In this document: piece after piece, positions 1 to 9,055 of the stretch | Layout of the letters: every line of letters begins with the position of its first letter | How positions within the stretch are numbered: the first letter of the stretch is position 1 | Assembly: GCF_007833795.1 (NCBI RefSeq) | Contig: NZ_CP032703.1 | Location: 310,001 to 374,000 of the forward strand | Length of the DNA stretch: 64,000 nt | DNA from: Candidatus Pantoea soli | Lineage (GTDB): Bacteria > Pseudomonadota > Gammaproteobacteria > Enterobacterales > Enterobacteriaceae | Direction: 5' to 3' | Translations under genes and position numbers: made by a program | Notes under the pieces: model-generated | The model's database searches: none | Seen by the model: only the letters and a program-made list of their open reading frames with translations | What the model was told of the DNA's origin: nothing

Positions 1-621
1 CGGATCGTGCAGCGCCATCCGGAACTGGCTGGCGGGCCGGATACCGCCCAGCGCGCTCAGGGTGCCGCATGACATCGCGAAACCTTCAGGGACGGGCTGC
101 CCGGCAAAATAGCGCTGCAGTAAATCATCCAGTGTCAGCAGTGCAGCCAGCGTCCCCTGCTGATAAGTTACCCAGTCGCCGTTGACATGAATCCACGCGC
201 GCAGCTCCAGCCGATCCCAGTGCGCCCGCACGTCAGCCATCCGCCACGCCTGCTGCGCCACCGGCTTGACGCAGGCCTGCTTCGACAGCGCCACGCTGAA
301 GGTTTCCAGATGGCGGTCGGTGTGATCGGATACCAGCGAAACCCAGTATTCACCGCGATGAAAAAAGACGAACGGCTCGGCTTCACCCGACGTCTGGTCA
401 CCCACGACTTCCAGCGCGCTTTGCTGGCTAAGCTGCTGAACAGCAACCCGGTAGAACAGCGGTACTGCACCAGGCGCGGGCACGCCCAGCGCTGCCAGTT
501 CCCTGATATGGTGCAGCACGGCGTCCCGATCGCGCCCGACCCAGCCGGCGATCACCAGTTGAGTCACCTCGAAATCCAGCACGGCCGCGCCGTTACTGTC
601 GGTGTTAAAGCGTAAATGCAT
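1..621 (-). CDS. DUF2848 family protein (C-terminus cut by window edge)
   Basis: Open frame of 207 codons running off the left edge, starting at ATG 621 with MHLRFNTDSNG. Content such as TQLVIAGWVGRDRDAV and the later FAMSCGTLSALGGIRPA resembles the DUF2848 family, soluble proteins of about 220-230 residues with a distant likeness to the fumarylacetoacetate hydrolase fold; no activity is established for them to my knowledge. Only some 15-20 residues should be missing. It diverges from a GntR regulator with 115 bases between the two starts, and this pairing suggests that the regulator controls it and that the substrate is a small organic acid. The family call is from memory of conserved segments, so confidence is moderate; the open frame itself is certain. 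Confidence 0.7.
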   Translation of the reverse strand, partial: MHLRFNTDSNGAAVLDFEVTQLVIAGWVGRDRDAVLHHIRELAALGVPAPGAVPLFYRVAVQQLSQQSALEVVGDQTSGEAEPFVFFHRGEYWVSLVSDHTDRHLETFSVALSKQACVKPVAQQAWRMADVRAHWDRLELRAWIHVNGDWVTYQQGTLAALLTLDDLLQRYFAGQPVPEGFAMSCGTLSALGGIRPASQFRMALHDP

Positions 622-649
622 AGCATGGGCTCCCGTTTGAAAAATTCGT

Positions 650-661
650 GTGAAATTTCAC
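650..661. promoter_or_regulatory. 12-bp perfect palindrome, candidate GntR operator
   Basis: GTGAAATTTCAC is a perfect inverted repeat lying between the divergent starts at 621 and 737. GntR/FadR-type regulators bind short AT-centred palindromes, so this is the best candidate site for the neighbouring regulator. The role is inferred from position and symmetry only. Confidence 0.45.
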
Positions 662-736
662 TGCAATTTCAAGATAGCCATTTTCATGCCAGGTTTTTGT
701 GTAAGATGTCTCAGTACCCCACAAAGGATTTGCGTG

Positions 737-1411
737 ATGAGTGATTCAATTGCTGAAAATGTGAGCCAGACAACCTTGCCTAAAAACGTGTCGCTGAATG
801 AACAGGCCTATCTGGCCTTCCGGCACCGTCTGATTACGCTGCGCTATAAGCCAGGGGAGTATCTCAATACGGCACAGGTGATGGAGGATTTGGCGATGGG
901 CCGCACGCCGGTGAATCAGGCGGTGCATCGGCTGGCCACGGAAGGATTGCTGCGCATTATTCCACGCAAAGGGGTGATGGTGGCACCGCTGTCGATGGAT
1001 GATGCGCTGGAGTTAACCGAAGTGCGGCTGGTAAATGAAGCATTGTGTGTGCGACTGGCGACACAGCGCGTCAATCCGGTGCAGATCACCGCTTTGCGCG
1101 CGCTGAACCAGCGCATTGCTGCCGCCGGCAACGCGCGCGATCGCGAACAAATGATGCTGCTGGACCGGGAATTTCATCAGATGCTGGCCGACATCGCCGG
1201 CAACAGCCGTCTGTCTGATATCCTCAGCATCATTCATGCCCAGGCACAGCGCTTCTGGGCCACGACGCTCTCCAGCGCGCAGCATATGCAGGCGGTGATC
1301 GCGGAACATGAAGCGATTATCGCGGCGCTGGAGCAGGGAGAGAGTACCCAGGCAGAGGCAGCAGCCCGCGCACATATTTTGTCTTTTAAGCAGGCATTGC
1401 TTAACTACTGA
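737..1411 (+). CDS. GntR family transcriptional regulator (FCD/FadR-type)
   Basis: A 224-residue protein starting MSDSIAENVSQ. The ATG at 737 follows an AAAGGA ribosome site nine bases upstream; longer in-frame starts such as 650 would add residues that do not look like the family. A winged helix-turn-helix covers about residues 20-90 (YLAFRHRLITLRYKPGEYL, then RTPVNQAVHRLATEGLL and RIIPRKGVMV). An all-helical FCD ligand domain follows, with the usual acidic and histidine metal-site residues (DREFHQML, then EHEAIIAALEQG). FCD regulators usually respond to small carboxylates. The gene diverges from the DUF2848 gene, with a palindrome between them, and its last 11 bases overlap the end of the convergent ascG. 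Confidence 0.85.
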   Translation: MSDSIAENVSQTTLPKNVSLNEQAYLAFRHRLITLRYKPGEYLNTAQVMEDLAMGRTPVNQAVHRLATEGLLRIIPRKGVMVAPLSMDDALELTEVRLVNEALCVRLATQRVNPVQITALRALNQRIAAAGNARDREQMMLLDREFHQMLADIAGNSRLSDILSIIHAQAQRFWATTLSSAQHMQAVIAEHEAIIAALEQGESTQAEAAARAHILSFKQALLNY

Positions 1412-2441
1412 TTGGCTGCGGGCCCGGCGCCGATGCCGGGCCCGGTCCGATCGATTCCCGCACGATCAGCTCGCCGGTAAAGGTTTTCCGGTTGCGCATT
1501 TCACCGCCGTCCAGCATGGAGATCAGACGTTCTATGGTTTCCTGAATCATGGCCGTCACCGGCATCTTCACGCTGGAGAGCGCCGGCACGGTATAGGGTG
1601 CCAGCGGAATATCGTCAAAGCCCAGCACCGATACCTGCTGCGGCACGCGGATGTGGTGTGCAGCCAGCGCCTTCAGCGCGCCAACCGCCATATCATCATT
1701 GCTCGCCACGATGGCGCTGAAGCGACTGCCCTGCGCCAGTAAGGTTTCCACCGCCGCCACGCCCTGCTGTGCCTGCCATTTGCCGCCGATAATCAGTGAT
1801 TCCTTTACCGGAATCTGATGCTGCGTCAGCGCAGCGCGATAGCCCGCCAGCCGCTCGCGGCCGGTCGGAGAATCAAGTGAACCGGTGATAAAGGCAATAT
1901 CACGGTGCCCGCGCGCGATCAGTTCGGCAACGGCAGCGGTGCTGGTCTGCTGCTGATCGGAATAAATACAGTAACTGTCATGCTGGCGCAGCCGACGGTT
2001 GATGACCAGAATCGGGTGTTTGTGCTGCGCAATAATGCTGTCCATCTCATCGGTGGTGAGAAAGCGCGGATAGATGATTACGCCGTCGCAGCGGAGATCG
2101 AGCAGGAACTGAATAGCCGCCTTTTCCTCTTCGGCGCTGTGTTTACCATCCACCAGTAACAGCTGGCGGCCCTGCTGTTCCAGCATACGCGCGGAGTGCT
2201 GCATCAGCTCGGTAAAATAGCTGCCGGTATACAGGGTGTTGGTGATCACCAGTCCAATGGTCTGACTGGATTTGGTGGCCAGATTGCGTGCCAGCAGATT
2301 GGGCCGGAAGCCGGTTTCAGCAATCGCCTGATAGACCTGCTGACGCTTCTCTTCACTGACATAACCGTTGCCGGACAGGACGCGTGACACTGTCGCTTTT
2401 GATACGCCCGCCCGTTTTGCCACCTCAAGTATGGTTGTCAT
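1401..2441 (-). CDS. ascG: AscG-like LacI family repressor
   Basis: A 346-residue LacI/GalR protein. The N-terminal helix-turn-helix (TILEVAKRAGVSKATVSRVL) is nearly that of E. coli AscG, followed by the hinge region (LLARNLATKSSQTIGLV) and a periplasmic-binding-like effector domain. Segments such as LLLVDGKHSAEEEKAAIQ and VLGFDDIPLAPYTVPALSSV also match AscG. It diverges from ascF, and a symmetric LacI-family operator lies in the shared intergenic region, so it most likely represses ascFB and responds to a beta-glucoside or its phosphate. It ends convergently against the GntR gene with an 11-base overlap. The C-terminus ends in a Pro/Gly/Ala-rich tail (GPGPASAPGPQP) that is unlikely to matter for function. 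Confidence 0.9.
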   Translation of the reverse strand: MTTILEVAKRAGVSKATVSRVLSGNGYVSEEKRQQVYQAIAETGFRPNLLARNLATKSSQTIGLVITNTLYTGSYFTELMQHSARMLEQQGRQLLLVDGKHSAEEEKAAIQFLLDLRCDGVIIYPRFLTTDEMDSIIAQHKHPILVINRRLRQHDSYCIYSDQQQTSTAAVAELIARGHRDIAFITGSLDSPTGRERLAGYRAALTQHQIPVKESLIIGGKWQAQQGVAAVETLLAQGSRFSAIVASNDDMAVGALKALAAHHIRVPQQVSVLGFDDIPLAPYTVPALSSVKMPVTAMIQETIERLISMLDGGEMRNRKTFTGELIVRESIGPGPASAPGPQPISS

Positions 2442-2606
2442 GCTTCACTCTGATTAACCTGCAATGCCAGTCAGTGTACCTAAGCAATGAAAATGGCGGG
2501 AATTTTTTCGCTTTTGCCGCAGCGACCACTTTCGACCTCGATCACAATTTCGTTATTTTCATTTTAAATTGCTTGTCTGCCATCTCTGTGTTGTTCATGA
2601 TTTTGT

Positions 2607-2618
2607 GAAACCGGTTTC
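2607..2618. promoter_or_regulatory. AscG operator upstream of ascF
   Basis: GAAACCGGTTTC is a perfect 12-bp palindrome with a central CG step, the standard form of a LacI/GalR-family half-site pair and the core of the known AscG site. It lies 51 bases before the ascF start and about 165 bases from ascG, so it can repress ascFB and possibly autoregulate ascG. Confidence 0.75.
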
Positions 2619-2668
2619 TCATAAACTCATAACAGTTGCCTCTCCCCTGCAAAAAGAGATACCCCTTT

Positions 2669-4129
2669 ATGGCGAACAACTATGCTCAGACCGCGCCCGC
2701 GATCGTGGCGGCACTCGGCGGTTTCGATAATATTGAGGCGGTAACCCACTGCATGACGCGGTTACGCTTTGTGCTCAAAGATAGCGCGCGTGTTGATAAC
2801 GCCCGCCTGAAGGCCATCCCCGGCGTGATGGGCGTGGTACATACTGATACGCAGTGTCAGGTGATTATCGGAAATAACGTTAACCTGGCGTACCAGGCCG
2901 TGCTGCAGCTTGGCATGCCGGAAAGCGGCGGCTCGCCTGATGTACCGCTAAAGCGCAAGCTCACCCTGCGCAGCATCGGTGCCGGTATTCTGGATTCGCT
3001 GGTGGGCACCATGTCTCCGCTGATTCCGGCGATCATTGGCGGGTCGATGGTGAAGCTGCTGGCAATGGTGCTGCTGATGAGCGGCGTGCTGGAAAAAAGC
3101 TCCTCCACGCTGATTATTCTGAATGCCATCGGCGACGGTGCCTTTTTCTTCCTGCCGGTGATGGTGGCCGCCTCTGCCGCGCTGAAATTTAAAACCAACC
3201 TGTCACTGGCCATCGCCATCGCCGGTGTGCTGGTGCATCCGGCCTTTATCGATCTGATGGCCAAAGCGGCGCAGGGCCAGGCCGTGACCTTTGCCGGCAT
3301 TCCGGTTACCGCCGTGAAGTACACTTATACCGTGATTCCGGCGCTGGTGATGACATGGATTTTGTCGCATATCGAATACTGGGTAGATCGCTTCACGCCC
3401 GCCGTGACCAAAAATTTCCTGAAACCGATGTTAATCGTGCTGATTGCCGCGCCGATTGCCATTGTGCTGATTGGGCCGCTGGGGATCTGGATCGGCAGCG
3501 GGATTTCCGCGCTGGTGTATACCATTCACGGCTATCTCGGCTGGCTATCCGTGGCAATTATGGGCGGCCTGTGGCCGCTGCTGGTGATGACCGGGATGCA
3601 TCGCGTGTTCACGCCGACCATTATTCAGACCATCGCTGAAACCGGCAAAGAGGGCATGGTGATGCCTTCGGAAATTGGAGCCAATCTGTCACTGGGCGGT
3701 TCATCGCTGGCAGTGGCGATCCGTACTAAGAATCCGGAACTGCGTCAGACCGCCTTTGCCGCGGCGGCATCGGCTATCGTGGCGGGCATTTCAGAACCGG
3801 CGCTGTATGGCGTCGCGGTGCGGCTGAAACGTCCGCTGATTGCCAGCCTGATCAGCGGTTTTATCTGCGGCGCGGTGGCCGGTGTGGGCGGCCTTGCCAG
3901 CCACTCTATGGCGTCGCCCGGTTTGTTCACCAGCGTGCAGTTTTTTGATCCGGCTAACCCGATGAGCATTGTCTGGGTAGGCGGCGTCATGCTGCTTTCG
4001 GTGGTGCTGTCATTTGTGCTGACGTTAATTCTTGGTTTTGAAGATATTCCGGTGGCGCAGCCGGCCACGCCGGCCGAAGCGGCTAAGCCGGTCAGCACCC
4101 GCGCAATTTATGGACGGCAATTGAGGTGA
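2669..4129 (+). CDS. ascF: PTS beta-glucoside transporter subunit IIBC (AscF)
   Basis: A 486-residue integral membrane permease of the glucose superfamily PTS. It takes up aryl-beta-glucosides such as arbutin, salicin or cellobiose with phosphorylation. The IIB domain is N-terminal (residues 1-85), with the phospho-acceptor Cys28 in AVTHCMTRLRF. The IIC domain follows, with about ten hydrophobic segments; the family motif GISEPALYGVAVRLKRP is in its second half. The start at 2669 is preferred over an upstream in-frame start at 2636 because it has an AAAAAGAGA ribosome site and matches AscF (MANNYAQ). No IIA domain is fused, so a separate EIIA-Glc is presumably used, as for E. coli AscF. ascB follows three bases after the stop. 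Confidence 0.92.
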   Translation: MANNYAQTAPAIVAALGGFDNIEAVTHCMTRLRFVLKDSARVDNARLKAIPGVMGVVHTDTQCQVIIGNNVNLAYQAVLQLGMPESGGSPDVPLKRKLTLRSIGAGILDSLVGTMSPLIPAIIGGSMVKLLAMVLLMSGVLEKSSSTLIILNAIGDGAFFFLPVMVAASAALKFKTNLSLAIAIAGVLVHPAFIDLMAKAAQGQAVTFAGIPVTAVKYTYTVIPALVMTWILSHIEYWVDRFTPAVTKNFLKPMLIVLIAAPIAIVLIGPLGIWIGSGISALVYTIHGYLGWLSVAIMGGLWPLLVMTGMHRVFTPTIIQTIAETGKEGMVMPSEIGANLSLGGSSLAVAIRTKNPELRQTAFAAAASAIVAGISEPALYGVAVRLKRPLIASLISGFICGAVAGVGGLASHSMASPGLFTSVQFFDPANPMSIVWVGGVMLLSVVLSFVLTLILGFEDIPVAQPATPAEAAKPVSTRAIYGRQLR

Positions 4130-5569
<1,440 letters not shown>

Positions 5570-5575
5570 CATCCC

Positions 5576-5600
5576 GGCAGCGCACTGCGCTGCCTTTTTA
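5576..5600 (+). terminator. Rho-independent terminator of ascFB
   Basis: An eight-base-pair GC stem (GGCAGCGC / GCGCTGCC) with a three-base loop is followed by TTTTTA, directly after the ascB stop. Confidence 0.8.
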
Positions 5601-5722
5601 TGCTGTTAAGCGGCTGCAATGCCCGTCATCGCTGGCGCGATGCGCCGCTCGCCCCGCCCCGTCAATACTCTTTTTAGCCCCGTGATGGTACTATTTGCGC
5701 CCTGCTGTTCAGAGATGGCGCT

Positions 5723-6295
5723 ATGTTACGTAAATCGTTTTCCGCACCTGTACCCGACCTCCGGTTGTATTTTCACCTCCTGTGCCGGCTGGTGCGTACC
5801 CTCTTCCTGCTGGGGTTATTTTCGTACCTGCCGGTTTCGGCAGCGGCACAGCAGGTAATAAAAGACGACCAGGCGAACCGGATTGTCAGCGGGATTATCA
5901 GTTTTACCCGCTGGCCTGCGTTACAGCAGGATCCTCAGCTCTGCGTATTCCCGTCTGCGCAGCATCTTTCGTTTCCACACGACACCCGCACCGCAGCCGT
6001 TCCTTTTAGCGTGGTCTGGCTGAATGACCGCCGTGAGGCCGCACAGCACCGCTGCGATGCGCTCTATTTCGGCGACGAGTCGCCGCAGCAACAAACCGAG
6101 CTGCTCGCCAGCCTGCCGGGTAAAGCGGTGCTGACCTTCGCCGAGCAGAATCCGGACTGTACCCGTGGTGCCGCATTTTGTCTGCTGTTCAGCGGTGGAC
6201 ATACCGGCTTTGCGGTGAATCTGGATTCGCTGGCGCGCAGTGGCGTCAGAGTCAGCCCGGATGTGCTGTTGCTGTCCCGTAAAGGAAGCAAATAA
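5723..6295 (+). CDS. yfiR: YfiR family periplasmic protein (DUF4154)
   Basis: A 190-residue exported protein. A hydrophobic signal stretch (LVRTLFLLGLFSYLPVSAAA, about residues 25-42) is followed by a mature domain with conserved cysteines (PDCTRGAAFCLLF) and the YfiR-like end GFAVNLDSLARSGVRVSPDVLLLSRKG. In Pseudomonas, YfiR is the periplasmic repressor that binds the diguanylate cyclase YfiN and is released by YfiB or by redox stress. The position as first gene of yfiR-dgcN-yfiB supports the same role. The start is uncertain because the leader is long (about 24 residues before the hydrophobic core) and has a weak ribosome site. The stop overlaps the upstream region of dgcN by one base spacing. 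Confidence 0.85.
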   Translation: MLRKSFSAPVPDLRLYFHLLCRLVRTLFLLGLFSYLPVSAAAQQVIKDDQANRIVSGIISFTRWPALQQDPQLCVFPSAQHLSFPHDTRTAAVPFSVVWLNDRREAAQHRCDALYFGDESPQQQTELLASLPGKAVLTFAEQNPDCTRGAAFCLLFSGGHTGFAVNLDSLARSGVRVSPDVLLLSRKGSK

Positions 6296-6296
6296 G

Positions 6297-7511
6297 ATGA
6301 ATTCCGCTATAACCCCCAACAATAAAACGTCAATCCGCAACAAGCTGCGTAAAATCAGCACCATTAATGCCGCGGTGATTTTACTGCTGTGCTGGCTGCT
6401 GCTGACGTCAACGTCGCTGTTATTCATTAAGCGCTATGAAAAACGTAATCTCGAACTGATCGCCACCACGCTGAGCACCAGCCTGACCGCCGCCACCGTC
6501 TTTGAAGACAGCTACGACGCGCATAACAAGATTGCGCTGCTGGGCGATCAGGGCATGTTCGCCTCTGCCCGGCTGGTGACGGATGAGAATACCGTGCTGG
6601 TCAACTGGCAGGACCGTCAGGAGCCGAGCGGCTGGTATCAGGATCAGTTACGTCGCTGGATCTATGTCCGGCCGCTGTCGGTGCCCATCAATCACGCCGA
6701 GAATCAGGTAGGCACCTTAACGCTGGCTGGCACGGTGAATGGCGCAGCCGATTTTATCCGTTATTCCGTGCTGATTCTGAGCTGTGGCATGGTCTGCGTG
6801 CTGGTGATCTCTTTCCTGATCAGCGAGTTTCTGCACCGGGGGATTCTGGTCTCGCTGCGCAATATCACCAGCGCCATCCACTACGTGATTCGCACCGGCG
6901 ACTTTTCGCAGCGCATTCCGCGCAATCCGACGCGCGAGTTCCAGCTTTTCTCGGAGGATCTGAACTCCCTGCTGAGCGAGATGCAGACGCTGAAAGCCTC
7001 GCTGCTGCGTGACAACCGCTCCCTGGCCGCCAAAGCGCTGGAAGATCCGCTGACCGGGCTGGCTAACCGTTCCGCTTTTATTGCCCGTCTGGCGCAGCTG
7101 CTGGAGCAGCAGCACGCGCCGCGCGGCTTTGTGCTGCTGTTTCTGGATGGCGATCGCTTTAAATGTATCAATGACAGCTGGGGCCATGCCGCCGGTGATG
7201 AGGTGCTGAAAGCTATCGCCGGACGCCTGCTGGCGCTGACCTACCCGCAGGATGTGGTGGCACGGCTGGGCGGCGATGAGTTTGCCATGCTGATCACCAG
7301 CCGCACCGATCAGGGCGAATTACAGCAGTTAATCGAAGATATTCACGCTGCCATCGCTCAGCCCATTCATATTGCGGAAGAGAAACCAATTACCACGTCA
7401 GTGACCATCGGCTATGCCTGGTCGCAACAGGGAGATTCGGTGGCCTCCATTCTGGAGCGCGCCGATATGCATATGTATAAAAACAAAGGGATACGAGAGG
7501 AGCGGATATGA
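6297..7511 (+). CDS. dgcN: Membrane diguanylate cyclase DgcN (YfiN)
   Basis: A 404-residue inner-membrane enzyme making cyclic di-GMP from two GTP. Order: first membrane helix (INAAVILLLCWLLLTSTSLLFI), a periplasmic CHASE8-like segment (about residues 45-155), a second helix (YSVLILSCGMVCVLVISFLI), a HAMP linker, then a GGDEF domain with an intact GGDEF active site at residues 325-329. No RxxD inhibitory site is seen five residues before it. The ATG at 6297 follows the yfiR stop by one base and has an AAGGAAG ribosome site; an upstream GTG at 6240 would lie inside yfiR. The end overlaps yfiB by four bases. Released from YfiR it should raise c-di-GMP and favour biofilm over motility. Confidence 0.92.
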   Translation: MNSAITPNNKTSIRNKLRKISTINAAVILLLCWLLLTSTSLLFIKRYEKRNLELIATTLSTSLTAATVFEDSYDAHNKIALLGDQGMFASARLVTDENTVLVNWQDRQEPSGWYQDQLRRWIYVRPLSVPINHAENQVGTLTLAGTVNGAADFIRYSVLILSCGMVCVLVISFLISEFLHRGILVSLRNITSAIHYVIRTGDFSQRIPRNPTREFQLFSEDLNSLLSEMQTLKASLLRDNRSLAAKALEDPLTGLANRSAFIARLAQLLEQQHAPRGFVLLFLDGDRFKCINDSWGHAAGDEVLKAIAGRLLALTYPQDVVARLGGDEFAMLITSRTDQGELQQLIEDIHAAIAQPIHIAEEKPITTSVTIGYAWSQQGDSVASILERADMHMYKNKGIREERI

Positions 7512-7981
7512 AACTGAAAATGTCTCTGCTGATGCTGGTGCTGGCGTGTGCCGGCTGTCAGTCATCAGGCCGTTTTAACGCGGCGCAAATTGCCGCTATG
7601 CAGCAGGCGGGTTTCACACAGAATGCCGAAGGCTGGGGGCTGGGGTTATCCGATAAAATTCTGTTTGGCGTTAACGAAGCGGACCTGACGCCCTCCAGTA
7701 AAGTCAGCATCAGCACGATGGCCCGTAACCTCGCCGCCACGGGGATTACCCACCTGCGCATTGACGGCCACACCGATAATTACGGTAAGCCTGACTACAA
7801 TCAGCAGCTGTCGCTGAAGCGCGCCGATGCGGTCGCCCGCCAGTGGGCCGACGGCGCGGCCATTCCGCGCGCGAATATTGTTACGCGCGGCCTCGGCATG
7901 CGCGAACCGGTTGCCAGTAACAGCACCGCACAGGGACGGGCGCAGAATCGTCGCGTTGCCATTGTCATCACCGCGCCCTGA
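7508..7981 (+). CDS. yfiB: OmpA-family outer-membrane lipoprotein YfiB
   Basis: A 157-residue lipoprotein. The signal peptide ends in VLACAGCQSS, with the lipidated cysteine probably the second one (residue 17). The OmpA-like peptidoglycan-binding domain covers about residues 45-155, with the typical segments LRIDGHTDNYGKPDYNQQLS and GRAQNRRVAIVI. In the Yfi system the lipoprotein, anchored in the outer membrane and bound to peptidoglycan, titrates YfiR away from the cyclase. Its ATG overlaps the dgcN stop (ATGA), which implies translational coupling. Confidence 0.9.
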   Translation: MKLKMSLLMLVLACAGCQSSGRFNAAQIAAMQQAGFTQNAEGWGLGLSDKILFGVNEADLTPSSKVSISTMARNLAATGITHLRIDGHTDNYGKPDYNQQLSLKRADAVARQWADGAAIPRANIVTRGLGMREPVASNSTAQGRAQNRRVAIVITAP

Positions 7982-7987
7982 GCCGCG

Positions 7988-8950
7988 TTACGCTGCCCGC
8001 GCGCGACTGTATGCATACAGCTGGTCGCGCGCCAGATTCTTCATTTTCACTTCACACATGATATCGAAAGGCGTAAAGGACAGCGCCCAGTCATTGAGCG
8101 TCGGATTAAAGAAGTAATCCGAATGGGCGCGCAGCTTCGGCTTTGACGCACTCAGCGCATTCTGGTCAGGGAAGCCGCTTTCCGGAATCAACCCCTCCTG
8201 CGGGATCGAGTAGTGCAGAACCGGCCGGACGCCGCGCCAGGATTCGAGGATCAGCGCGATACGCGGGTCATCCGGCATAATGTGCTGATTCTCCTTTACC
8301 CAGTGATGATGGATATCCAGCACCACCGGACACAGCTGGCGCGCCTGCAGCACATCATCCAGCGCACAGGAGATCTCATCGTTCTCCACCGTCAGCATGT
8401 TACGGGCTTCCGGGCTCAGGCGCTGAAACGCCGCAGTAAAGCCGTCAATGCCTTTTTTGCCGTTCATGTGAATATTGATTTTGAAATCCTGGAACTGCCG
8501 ACCGTAGCCCATCAGCACGGCGCAGGTGGCATGATACTCCACATCCTCAATCGCTCTGTCGACGACGCCGTCATTATCAGAGGCCAGCACCGTGTACTGG
8601 CCGGGATGGAAGGACAACCGGATAGCGTGTTGCCGGGCAAACTCACCGCAGCGCTGCAGCAACGGTTGCAGATCGCTGAGCATGTCGCCGTAGAGCTGGG
8701 TGGCCTGCGGCACCGTATAGAGCGGCAGCAGATCGCTGCCAATACGCATCATTCGCAACGCTTCCGGCTCCGTGGCCAGCTGTTCCAGCGTGCGATACAG
8801 GTTTTGCAGGTTATTACGCGCCAGCTCAAACAACAGCGTTGTGGCGGCATCGGTTTCCATGCCCAGAAAGCGCGTGCGGGTGGTGCTTTTGAATGGATAA
8901 GGCTGTTTAGCCTCGTGATCGAAATACTTACACGCGAAACCTAATTTCAT
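7988..8950 (-). CDS. uvsE: UV DNA damage endonuclease (UVDE/UvsE)
   Basis: A 320-residue TIM-barrel metalloenzyme that nicks DNA 5' of UV photoproducts, an alternative to UvrABC excision. Family segments are clear: MKLGFACKYF at the start, RIGSDLLPL, LSFHPGQYTVLASDN, NIHMNGKKG, LTVENDEIS and VVLDIHHHW. These supply the His/Glu/Asp ligands of the metal centre. Length and ends fit the bacterial family (about 300-330 residues). It converges on yfiB with six bases between the ends and has no obvious partner, so it is probably transcribed alone. UVDE is absent from E. coli K-12 and is patchily distributed in the order, which suggests transfer or differential loss; pigmented, leaf-dwelling relatives would benefit. 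Confidence 0.92.
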   Translation of the reverse strand: MKLGFACKYFDHEAKQPYPFKSTTRTRFLGMETDAATTLLFELARNNLQNLYRTLEQLATEPEALRMMRIGSDLLPLYTVPQATQLYGDMLSDLQPLLQRCGEFARQHAIRLSFHPGQYTVLASDNDGVVDRAIEDVEYHATCAVLMGYGRQFQDFKINIHMNGKKGIDGFTAAFQRLSPEARNMLTVENDEISCALDDVLQARQLCPVVLDIHHHWVKENQHIMPDDPRIALILESWRGVRPVLHYSIPQEGLIPESGFPDQNALSASKPKLRAHSDYFFNPTLNDWALSFTPFDIMCEVKMKNLARDQLYAYSRARAA

Positions 8951-9017
8951 CTCTTTCCCCTTCAGACTGACTAACTAGTCTAGCTGCCGTTGCGCATTGT
9001 GCGCGGAAAGGCGCGGG

Positions 9018-9049
9018 AAAAAGCGCGGGCAGCCGGCTGGCGGCTGCCC
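9018..9049 (-). terminator. Terminator of betT
   Basis: Read on the minus strand, a nine-base-pair stem (GGGCAGCCG / CGGCTGCCC) with a five-base loop is followed by GCGC and five T residues, seven bases after the betT stop. Confidence 0.65.
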
Positions 9050-9055
9050 GAAGGT

